Positions 24,476 to 31,294 of a stretch of DNA of 38,362 nt are shown in pieces. The notes below the pieces were generated by a model. That model searched no databases. It saw nothing but the letters and a program-made list of their open reading frames with translations, and was not told the origin of the DNA. The stretch lies in contig NZ_QJUM01000041.1 in NCBI RefSeq assembly GCF_004327355.1, positions 1 to 38,362 on the forward strand. Reading direction: 5' to 3'. Positions within the stretch are counted from its first letter, which is position 1, and the number at the start of each line of letters is the position of its first letter. A program made the translations under genes and the position numbers. The stretch comes from Phytopseudomonas dryadis (GTDB lineage Bacteria; Pseudomonadota; Gammaproteobacteria; Pseudomonadales; Pseudomonadaceae).

Positions 24476-24650
24476 GCCAGCGGCTCCGGGAAAGGTCGAT
24501 GCGCACCATACGGAGGCAACGCCCGTTTTGACAAGATGCTTCTGGTGCAGCCTCGAAGGGAGCCCTGACAGCCGGTAGCCGCAACGGAGGAATTTTTCCG
24601 CCCTGGCGCCCGTCCACTGCCTGTACCCCTACAGCGCTTTGGAGGTCGCC

Positions 24651-24938
24651 ATGAGCAGCACCGATCCAGACAAGAAGCCTGAGTCCAGCCAGCAGCGGAT
24701 CGTCGAGAACCTGACCGAGCCACCGGTTCTCGATGACCTGGTGGCAGAATTTCCGCCCAGGGGCCTGCGTGAAGCCGGCCTGACCCGCGGCGGTACGCCC
24801 GTCGATCAGCAGCCCGCGCCGCCAGGCGAGAAGGATGCGCAGACGCCCGGCGGGCAGGCACCGCCGCTGTCCAGCGAATACGACCTGAGCATCGTCGATG
24901 AGGAAGATGGCGGATCCCAGCAGACGCGGCGCCGCTGA
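24651..24938 (+). CDS. Small conserved hypothetical protein, Pro/acidic-rich
   Basis: A 95-residue protein with a clear GGAGG 5 nt before ATG 24651. It is hydrophilic and low in complexity, with many P, Q, D and E residues, an LVAEFPPRGLREAGLTRGG segment and an acidic end (YDLSIVDEEDGG). It looks largely disordered. There is no recognised domain. It is the only plus-strand gene between can and rimI. Confidence 0.7.
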   Translation: MSSTDPDKKPESSQQRIVENLTEPPVLDDLVAEFPPRGLREAGLTRGGTPVDQQPAPPGEKDAQTPGGQAPPLSSEYDLSIVDEEDGGSQQTRRR

Positions 24939-24942
24939 AGAC

Positions 24943-25395
24943 CTACTCAAGCAGCGTGCAGGCCATTACCAGGGCGTCTTCGCGTCCGCCCGGCGCCGGG
25001 TAGTAGTCACGGCGCCGGCCGATCTCGTTGAAGCCGTAGCGCTCGTACAGACGATAAGCCGTCTGGTTGCTGGCGCGCACTTCGAGGAAGCACTCCCCGG
25101 CCTTGAGCTGCGCGGCGCGGCGCATCAAGTGCTCGAGCAGGCGCAGGCCCAGACCGCGGCCCTGGCTCTCCGGCTTGACGGTGATATTGAGCAGGTGGGC
25201 CTCGTCGATGATCACGTTGATCACCCCGTGGCCGACCTGCTGGCTGCCTTCGAACATCAGCCAGACTTCATAGGATTTCAGGCTGTCGAGGAAGATGCCG
25301 CGTGTCCACGGATGGCTGAAAGCGGCGTACTCGATCTTCAGCACGGCATCGATATCCGCCTCGGTCGCCCGGCGGAAGGAAATGGCATCACTCAT
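24943..25395 (-). CDS. rimI: Ribosomal protein bS18 N-alpha-acetyltransferase
   Basis: A 150-residue GNAT enzyme that acetylates the N-terminus of ribosomal protein S18. The acetyl-CoA loop is ESQGRGLGLRLLEHLMRRA, preceded by LLNITVKPE and followed by LEVRASNQTAYRLYERYGFNEIGRRRDYYP, the standard RimI signature. Its ATG overlaps the upstream psi-subunit gene stop (25392-25395), so they form an operon, as holD-rimI does in E. coli. Confidence 0.95.
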   Translation of the reverse strand: MSDAISFRRATEADIDAVLKIEYAAFSHPWTRGIFLDSLKSYEVWLMFEGSQQVGHGVINVIIDEAHLLNITVKPESQGRGLGLRLLEHLMRRAAQLKAGECFLEVRASNQTAYRLYERYGFNEIGRRRDYYPAPGGREDALVMACTLLE

Positions 25396-26201
25396 AGCGC
25401 CGAACTCGCCCAGCGCTGACGCACCCGCTGCATGGCGTGCCACAGCTCGCGCTTGCGTGCCGGCTCGTCCATCAGCAACTCCAGCCCCGGCAGCGCCCAG
25501 GCGGCGCCCAGCCCCTCGATCCGCAGCTCGCGGTTGTAGGCCTCGGCATCGGCCTCGCCGGCGAAGCGGATAGCCGGCAGGCCGACCAGCCACAGGCAGG
25601 CGCAGGCCTCCTGCTCCTCGAGGCGCGCAGCGATGAAACTCTGCACGAAATCCAGCGCCGCCATCGGCCCCTGATCCATGTTGCCGCGCACCAGCAACGG
25701 CCAGCGCACCGGCTCGCCAATGATCTGCGGGCTGTCCGGCAGGCCGGCGGCGCGCAACAGATCCTTGAGCAGCAGGTAGGCCGGATCACGGCTCTGGAAG
25801 GGCTCGCCGGTAGGCAGCTCGACCAGCAGCGCGCAGCTGCCGGCACGCAGCAACTGCAGGGAGAAACGGGGTGGCGGCTGCGGCCGCTCGCGCGGCGCGG
25901 CCTCGCTTGGTGCCGGCGCCGCCTCGGCCTCACGGACCTTGGCGGAAGCGCCGGGCCTGGGCACCTCGACCCGGGGCCGCTCGCGCACCTGCTCGGTAGC
26001 CGGGGCCACCGCCTCGGCTACCGGCGGTGCGGTCGTCACCGCGGCCTGGGGCGCCTGCTCCGCCAGCGGGGCTGGCTGCGCCTCGATCGGCGCCAGCAGT
26101 TCCGGGCGCGAGGGCGCAGCGAACGGCAGTTCGACACGGGGCAGCCAACTGGCCACTTGCATGGCATTCAGAAAGGCGCGGCGGCGTAGCTCGGCATTCA
26201 A
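25392..26201 (-). CDS. holD: Probable DNA polymerase III psi subunit (cryptic pseudomonad HolD)
   Basis: A 269-residue protein with an N-terminal RRRAFLNAMQVASWLPR segment like the HolD clamp-loader peptide, a long Pro/Ala-rich linker (about 35-115), and a C-terminal domain with LLLKDLLRAAGL and ALPGLELLMDEPARKRELWHAM, which recalls the HolD end. The coupling to rimI and the place near carbonic anhydrase fit the divergent psi subunit described for Pseudomonas replicase. Psi joins chi to the clamp loader. The start is TTG 26199-26201; the next ATG (codon 14) would remove the N-terminal peptide, and TGA lies 2 codons before TTG. Confidence 0.7.
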   Translation of the reverse strand: MNAELRRRAFLNAMQVASWLPRVELPFAAPSRPELLAPIEAQPAPLAEQAPQAAVTTAPPVAEAVAPATEQVRERPRVEVPRPGASAKVREAEAAPAPSEAAPRERPQPPPRFSLQLLRAGSCALLVELPTGEPFQSRDPAYLLLKDLLRAAGLPDSPQIIGEPVRWPLLVRGNMDQGPMAALDFVQSFIAARLEEQEACACLWLVGLPAIRFAGEADAEAYNRELRIEGLGAAWALPGLELLMDEPARKRELWHAMQRVRQRWASSAL

Positions 26202-26427
26202 ACGTCAGGTACCCGGCACATCGATTCTCGAGGGCGCTGATTGTCGCGTGAATCTCGCCCTGCGGGTAGTCCCATCTGCTCAGCCGGGCGCACAGGCAAG
26301 GCTGACGAAAGCCTGGGCGGCGAGGGAGCTGTACCAGCACATCCGCTATCGGCCTGGTGATGCGGGCCTCGGCGGTGGTGACGGTCTGACCAATCGCCAT
26401 GGGATCGCGTGGACTATCCACACGGCG
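26202..26427. other. Intergenic region upstream of holD, no gene seen
   Basis: No gene is supported in this part of the 380-bp gap. It probably contains the holD-rimI promoter; open frames here lack start signals and family motifs. Confidence 0.4.
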
Positions 26428-26515
26428 TAGGAGCCCCGATCTCGGGGCGATGCGATCGTAGTCATCCGGCAGGACCGGCAGTGCGACCGCCAATCGCCGG
26501 CAAGCCGGCTGCTAC
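26428..26515. repeat. REPIN-like pair of REP sequences
   Basis: GTAGGAGCCCCGAT-type REP at the left and AAGCCGGCTGCTAC in opposite orientation at the right, with a hairpin-forming core (GCCCCGAT...; CGCCGGCAAGCCGGCT). This is the pattern of pseudomonad REP doublets. Confidence 0.65.
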
Positions 26516-26530
26516 GGAACGTGGAAACGA

Positions 26531-26556
26531 AAAAGGATCGCCTCGGCGATCCTTTT
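26531..26556 (-). terminator. Bidirectional rho-independent terminator after the carboxynorspermidine synthase gene
   Basis: AAAAGGATCGCC (26531-26542), loop TC, GGCGATCCTTTT (26545-26556): a perfect 12-bp stem flanked by A/T runs on both sides, 27 bp beyond the stop. Confidence 0.88.
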
Positions 26557-26583
26557 TTCGTACAGCGATTGCGCAACCGTGCC

Positions 26584-27828
26584 TTACAGAGACTGATCCC
26601 AGGGACGGTCGCCGTGCTCGTCCTTGATCCGCGTCGGCAGGCCCATCGCGTCGAGCAGCTTGAGGAACGGCTCGGCCGGCAGCTCCTCGACATTGGCCAT
26701 ACGCTGTACGTCCCACTCGCCATGGGCGACCAGCAGTGCGGCGGCCACCGGCGGCACGCCGGCGGTGTAGGAAATGCCCTGGCTGTCGGTCTCGGCAAAG
26801 GCTTCTTCGTGGTCGGCGACGTTGTAGATGAACACCTCGCGCGGCTGGCCGTCCTTGCTGCCCTTGACCAGGTCGCCGATGCAGGTCTTGCCGCTGTAGC
26901 CCGGCGCCAGCGAGGCGGGATCGGGCAGCACGGCCTTGACCACTTTCAGCGGCACGACTTCGAGGCCCTCGGCGGTCCTGACCGGTTGCTCGGAGAGCAG
27001 GCCGAGGTTCTTCAGCACGCTGAACACGTTGATGTAGTGCTCGCCGAAACTCATCCAGAAACGCACATTGGGCACGTCGAGGTTCTTCGACAACGAGTGC
27101 ACTTCATCGTGGCCGGTCAGGTACAGGTTCTGCGCGCCCACCACCGGCAGGTCGTCGGTGCGCTTGACCTCGAACATGCGGTTGCTCGTCCACTGGCTGT
27201 TCTGCCAGCTCCACACCTGCCCGGTGAATTCGCGGAAATTGATTTCCGGGTCGAAATTGGTGGCGAAATACTTGCCATGGGAACCGGCATTGACGTCGAG
27301 GATGTCGATCGAATCAATGCGGTCGAAATGCTGTTGCTGGGCCAGGGCCGCATAGGCGTTGACCACGCCCGGATCGAAGCCCACGCCGAGAATGGCGGTG
27401 ACGTTCTTCTGCTGGCACTCCTCGAGGTGCTTCCACTCGTAGTTGCCGTACCAGGGCGGCGTCTCGCAGATCTTGCCCGGCTCTTCGTGAATGGCGGTGT
27501 CCAGGTAGGCCACGCCGGTATCGATGCAGGCACGCAGCACCGACATGTTGAGGAAGGCGGAACCGACGTTGATGACGATCTGCGATTCGGTCTCGCGGAT
27601 CAGCGCCTTGGTCGCCTCGATATCCAGTGCATTCAGCGCGAAAGCCTTGATCTCGGCCGCCTGCTTGAGGCTGCCCTTGGCCTTGACGCTGTCGATGATG
27701 GCCTGGCATTTGGAGATGTTGCGCGACGCGATGGCAATACGACCGAGTTCGTCGTTGTGCTGCGCGCACTTGTGGGCCACCACCTTGGCGACACCTCCTG
27801 CACCAATGATAAGAACGTTCTTCTTCAA
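26584..27828 (-). CDS. Carboxynorspermidine synthase (saccharopine dehydrogenase family)
   Basis: A 414-residue NADPH-dependent enzyme that condenses aspartate semialdehyde with a diamine to carboxy(nor)spermidine in the alternative polyamine pathway. It begins with the Rossmann motif KKNVLIIGAGGVAKVVAHKC, and YLDTAIHEEPGKICETPPWYGNYEW, VGFDPGVVNAYAAL and GISYTAGVPPVAAALLVAHG are hallmarks of this clade. I chose TTG 27826-27828, 8 nt after AAGGGGG, giving MKKNVLIIG; a GTG three codons earlier sits on top of the ribosome site. It follows nspC... in map order: transcription runs from the decarboxylase gene into this one with a 26-bp gap, so the two are one operon. Confidence 0.92.
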   Translation of the reverse strand: MKKNVLIIGAGGVAKVVAHKCAQHNDELGRIAIASRNISKCQAIIDSVKAKGSLKQAAEIKAFALNALDIEATKALIRETESQIVINVGSAFLNMSVLRACIDTGVAYLDTAIHEEPGKICETPPWYGNYEWKHLEECQQKNVTAILGVGFDPGVVNAYAALAQQQHFDRIDSIDILDVNAGSHGKYFATNFDPEINFREFTGQVWSWQNSQWTSNRMFEVKRTDDLPVVGAQNLYLTGHDEVHSLSKNLDVPNVRFWMSFGEHYINVFSVLKNLGLLSEQPVRTAEGLEVVPLKVVKAVLPDPASLAPGYSGKTCIGDLVKGSKDGQPREVFIYNVADHEEAFAETDSQGISYTAGVPPVAAALLVAHGEWDVQRMANVEELPAEPFLKLLDAMGLPTRIKDEHGDRPWDQSL

Positions 27829-27854
27829 TTGTTTCACCCCCTTGAACTGCGGCC

Positions 27855-28952
27855 TCAGGAGAGGCTGGACAGGTAATCGTCAAAGCCGAATTCACGAACC
27901 ACCTCGACGCTGCCGTCGAGCTGCTTCACCACGATGGACGGCATTTTCAGGCCGTTGAACCAGTTTTTCTTGACCATTGTGTAACCCGCTGCGTCGATGA
28001 ACGACAACCGATCGCCGATGGCCAGCGGACGATCGAACTGGTACTCGCCGAAGATATCCCCGGCCAGGCACGACTTGCCGCACACCATGTAGCTGTGTTC
28101 GCCCGTGCTGGGCGCCAGCTTGGCATTGAGGCGGTAGATCAGCAGATCGAGCATGTGCGCTTCGATGGAGCTGTCGACCACGGCCAGATGCTTGCCGTTG
28201 TACAGGGTGTCGAGCACCGTCACTTCCAGCGAGGCGCTCTGGGTGATGGCCGCCTCGCCGGGCTCCAGGTAGACCTGCACGCCGTACCTCTCGGAGAAGG
28301 CCTTGAGCCGCGCGCAGAAGGCGTCCAGCGCATAGCCCTCGCCGGTGAAGTGGATGCCGCCGCCGAGGCTGACCCACTCGACCTGGTGCAGCAGGTGACC
28401 GAAGCGTTCTTCGATGTGGCTGAGCATCTGCTCGAACAGGCCGAAGTCGGCGTTTTCGCAGTTGTTGTGGAACATGAAGCCGGAGATCTGCCCGATGACC
28501 GTCTCGATCTTGGCCGGGTCCCATTCGCCCAGGCGGCTGAACGGACGCGCCGGGTCGGCCAGCAGATAATCCGAGCTGCTCACCTGCGGGTTCACCCGCA
28601 GGCCGCGCACCTTGCCCTCGCTGGCCTCGGCGAAGCGCTCGAGCTGGCCGATGGAGTTGAAGATGATCTTGTCGCAGTTGGCGAGCATCTCGTCGATCTC
28701 GTCGTCGGCCCAGGCCACGCTGTAGGCATGGGTCTCGCCGGCGAACTTCTGCCGGCCGAGCTTGAGCTCGTACAGCGACGAGGAGGTGGTGCCGTCCATG
28801 TACTGCTGCATCAGGTCGAACACCGACCAGGTAGCGAAGCACTTGAGCGCCAGCAGTGCCTTGGCGCCGGAATGTTCGCGCACGTAGGCGATCTTCTGCA
28901 TGTTGCCCAGCAGCTTCTGTTTGTCGATGAGGTAGTACGGCGTTTTGATCAT
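27855..28952 (-). CDS. nspC: Carboxynorspermidine/carboxyspermidine decarboxylase
   Basis: A 365-residue fold-III PLP enzyme that decarboxylates carboxynorspermidine or carboxyspermidine to the polyamine. The PLP lysine is K37 in KALLALKCFATWSVF; other family stretches are SLYELKLGRQKFAGETHAYSVAW, GFMFHNNCENADFGLFEQML, and the C-terminal CGKSCLAGDIFGEYQF with catalytic Cys/Asp. Start ATG 28950-28952 with only a weak GGAT upstream. First gene of the operon with carboxynorspermidine synthase, and divergent from mksF. Confidence 0.94.
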   Translation of the reverse strand: MIKTPYYLIDKQKLLGNMQKIAYVREHSGAKALLALKCFATWSVFDLMQQYMDGTTSSSLYELKLGRQKFAGETHAYSVAWADDEIDEMLANCDKIIFNSIGQLERFAEASEGKVRGLRVNPQVSSSDYLLADPARPFSRLGEWDPAKIETVIGQISGFMFHNNCENADFGLFEQMLSHIEERFGHLLHQVEWVSLGGGIHFTGEGYALDAFCARLKAFSERYGVQVYLEPGEAAITQSASLEVTVLDTLYNGKHLAVVDSSIEAHMLDLLIYRLNAKLAPSTGEHSYMVCGKSCLAGDIFGEYQFDRPLAIGDRLSFIDAAGYTMVKKNWFNGLKMPSIVVKQLDGSVEVVREFGFDDYLSSLS

Positions 28953-29242
28953 TTCGCGATCCGTAATAAAGGTCGGCCAACAGGAGCCCGCCAGCCTCCC
29001 GAAAAAAGCGGACGCGAATTGTGCCGACAACCGACGCATATCGAAAGGCCATTGAGCATATTTTGTCCATGTTTGGATGTTTCGCCGGCGTCGCCCGGCC
29101 GCGCCGGGACAGCCGCAACGCTGCCGAGCATGCCCATGGGCCATGACCGGGGCATGACAGAGGGTGACGAGCGTCACTTAGAGCTTGGCGCCGCTTTCCC
29201 GTACAATCGGCGTTTTTTCGAAATCGAGCGACCGCCCCTGCG
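28953..29242. promoter_or_regulatory. Divergent promoter region between nspC and mksF
   Basis: A 290-bp gap with no gene. It must hold the promoters of the polyamine operon (leftward) and the mks operon (rightward). An inverted GTGACG-AGCGTCAC word lies at about 29167-29178, and CCGTACAATCGGCG-TTTTTT near 29201-29219, but I cannot assign -35/-10 boxes with confidence. Confidence 0.4.
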
Positions 29243-30487
29243 ATGATCGACCCCAAACGCGTACTGCGCGCCCTCGCCGAACACTGGACGTTGCTCGAAC
29301 CGCTCTGCGAGCGCTTCGACGCCGGCACCCTGAGCCTGGTGGAGCTGCGCAACCAGCTCAGCGCCCAGTTGCCGCCGCAAAGCACGCCCGTGGACGTCAC
29401 CGCCCTGCTGGATCAGTGGATCCGCCTGGACATCCTGGTGCCGGTGGCCAAGAGCCCCAATCGCTTCGAGCTGAATGCGCAGATCCACGACTTCCTCGCC
29501 TACCTGCGCCGCGAGCACCGCCTCGGCCTGTGCCTGGAGATCGAAGCCTACCTGCGCCATCTGGAGCGTCTGGCCGGCTATATCCAGGACGCCTTCGAGG
29601 TGCGCGACGGCAACGACCTGGCCCGCCAGCTGCGCCTGCTCGACATGCGCGTGCGCGACGTGCTGAAGAAGCTGGCCAACGACGAACAGGCGCTGGTCGG
29701 CGTGGCCGAGCGGGCCAAGACCAGCGACCGGCAGATCCCCCTGCGCCAGCGTTATGCCGAGGTACTGGCGACCTGGGACGAATACGTCGAGCCGATGATC
29801 CAGCTGGTCGCCGCCGACGGTGCCTTCGAGCAGGGCGTATACCGGGTCGAACACGTGCTGCTGCGCCTGCTCGGCGAACAGCAGCGCCTCGGGCAACTGG
29901 TCGACGACGACCTGCTGCTGCGTACCCATGCGCGCATCCTGGAGATGCAGACCACCGCCCAGCTGACCCTGCGCAAGGCCCGCGAGCTGCTGCTGCCGCT
30001 GCGTGAGGAAGCGCGCCGGCACAACGCCGTGACCCGTGGCGCGGCCCTGGCCCTGTCGGTGATCCGCAAGAAGGGCCTGGACGCCGTGCCCCAGGCGGCC
30101 ATGCCACTGTTCACCCGGCCGCAGAGCACCTTCCTCGGCAGCGCCTCCCAGGTCGAGGCCTATGTCTACGCCCTGGCCCGCTTCGAGGCCAAGCCCAACC
30201 ACTTCCCCAAGGCCAGCGGCAAGCGCAAGGGCGACAACCCGCGCGCGCCGAAGACCGCGCGAGAAATGATCGAACGCTGCGAACAGTCCCTGCCGCTGCC
30301 CGACCTGATGGTCTGGCTGCTGGAGCAGGAGCCCGAGGGCGCCACCGACGAACTGCTCTACTGGTTCTCGCGCCTGTCGCGCGAAGGCCGCTTCCAGCGC
30401 GATCGCCTGGAGCGCCAGGTTTACCTGACCCGCGAGCACGAGATCAGTCTTGCCTCCTTTGCCCTGGTGGGCCGCCCCAATGCCTAA
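29243..30487 (+). CDS. mksF: MksF, kleisin-like subunit of the MksBEF condensin
   Basis: A 414-residue MukF-like kleisin that would bridge the MksB heads. It has an N-terminal winged-helix-like region (MIDPKRVLRALAEHWTLLEPLCERFDAG), long helical segments in the middle, and a C-terminal LPDLMVWLLEQEPEGATDELLYWFSRLSREGRF part. It is not recognisable by a single motif, but the order with a MukE-like gene and an SMC gene is diagnostic, and it resembles the P. aeruginosa mks locus. The start ATG lies 24 nt after a T-run and has no strong ribosome site. Confidence 0.88.
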   Translation: MIDPKRVLRALAEHWTLLEPLCERFDAGTLSLVELRNQLSAQLPPQSTPVDVTALLDQWIRLDILVPVAKSPNRFELNAQIHDFLAYLRREHRLGLCLEIEAYLRHLERLAGYIQDAFEVRDGNDLARQLRLLDMRVRDVLKKLANDEQALVGVAERAKTSDRQIPLRQRYAEVLATWDEYVEPMIQLVAADGAFEQGVYRVEHVLLRLLGEQQRLGQLVDDDLLLRTHARILEMQTTAQLTLRKARELLLPLREEARRHNAVTRGAALALSVIRKKGLDAVPQAAMPLFTRPQSTFLGSASQVEAYVYALARFEAKPNHFPKASGKRKGDNPRAPKTAREMIERCEQSLPLPDLMVWLLEQEPEGATDELLYWFSRLSREGRFQRDRLERQVYLTREHEISLASFALVGRPNA

Positions 30488-30499
30488 CGCCCTCGTAGA

Positions 30500-30573
30500 G
30501 TGGACAACGCGCAGCTTGTCCACCATTGGACACCTCGAACTCTCAGGTGGAAAACGCTTCGCGGTTTTCCACC
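30500..30573. repeat. Two palindromic repeats in the mksF-mksE gap
   Basis: Hairpin 1: GTGGACAA (30500-30507) with TTGTCCAC (30516-30523). Hairpin 2: GGTGGAAAAC (30546-30555) with GTTTTCCACC (30564-30573). The second matches a GGTGGAAAACGC-type intergenic palindrome widespread in gammaproteobacteria. They separate two subunit genes that are normally adjacent and could tune their expression ratio. Confidence 0.75.
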
Positions 30574-30598
30574 CTACGACTGCCTGTGAGCATTGCGT

Positions 30599-31294
30599 AT
30601 GAATATCGACCTCAAAGAAATGACCCAGCTCGCGGCGATCTTCCGCGAGCTGTTCAAGGGCTACCACCTGTCGCGCAGCGAGCCCGAGTGCTACGCCCAG
30701 CTGTCCACGCTGCAGGATCAGTATCGCGCCCTGTTCAAGGCCCTGGGCTTCGAGCTGGTGTGCGATCCGCGCGGCTTCTATTACTTCATCCCCGAACAGG
30801 CCGCGGCCCAGGTCAACAAGACCGCCCAGCGCCTGGCGCTGTTCACCTTCATCCTGGTCGAGCACCTGGCCGACCAGGGCCGCGACCCGCTGTCGGTACT
30901 CGACGGCGGCAGCATCGGCCGCGATGAACTGCCGGCGCTGCTGGACAAGTACCGCGACCTGTTCCTGCAGGCCGAAGTCACCAGCCACGAAGAGCTCGAA
31001 GACAAGATCATCCGCCGCCTGACCCAGCTGGGCTTCGCCGAGGACAGCAACGGCATCTACCGTTTCCTGCCGCCGATGCACCGCTTCCTCGACGTCTGCC
31101 TGTCGGTGCAGCACGACCGCGACCTGGCGGCCAACCTGCACAGCGGCGACCTGTCGCTGCCGGCGCCGGTGCTGATCGACGACGACAGCGGTGACCCGAT
31201 CATCACCCTCGACGATGCCGTCGAAGAATCCGAGGAAGAGGCCATGGCCCGCGCCATGGCCGAAGAACGCGCCGCACAGGAGAGTGAAGCATGA
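30599..31294 (+). CDS. mksE: MksE, MukE-like subunit of the MksBEF condensin
   Basis: A 231-residue winged-helix accessory subunit that binds the kleisin. The sequence LAAIFRELFKGYHLSRSEPECYAQLSTLQDQYRALFKALGFELVCDPRGFYYFIPE is typical of this family (JetB/MksE), and the C-terminus is highly acidic (EESEEEAMARAMAEERAAQESE). ATG 30599 has GTGAG 8 nt upstream. Its TGA overlaps the mksB ATG by 4 nt. Confidence 0.92.
   Translation: MNIDLKEMTQLAAIFRELFKGYHLSRSEPECYAQLSTLQDQYRALFKALGFELVCDPRGFYYFIPEQAAAQVNKTAQRLALFTFILVEHLADQGRDPLSVLDGGSIGRDELPALLDKYRDLFLQAEVTSHEELEDKIIRRLTQLGFAEDSNGIYRFLPPMHRFLDVCLSVQHDRDLAANLHSGDLSLPAPVLIDDDSGDPIITLDDAVEESEEEAMARAMAEERAAQESEA

Noticed and set aside
29174..31141. 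A 655-codon minus-strand frame opposite mksF/mksE
   Set aside because: Shadow of the real genes; repetitive Q/L/V-rich translation without domains.
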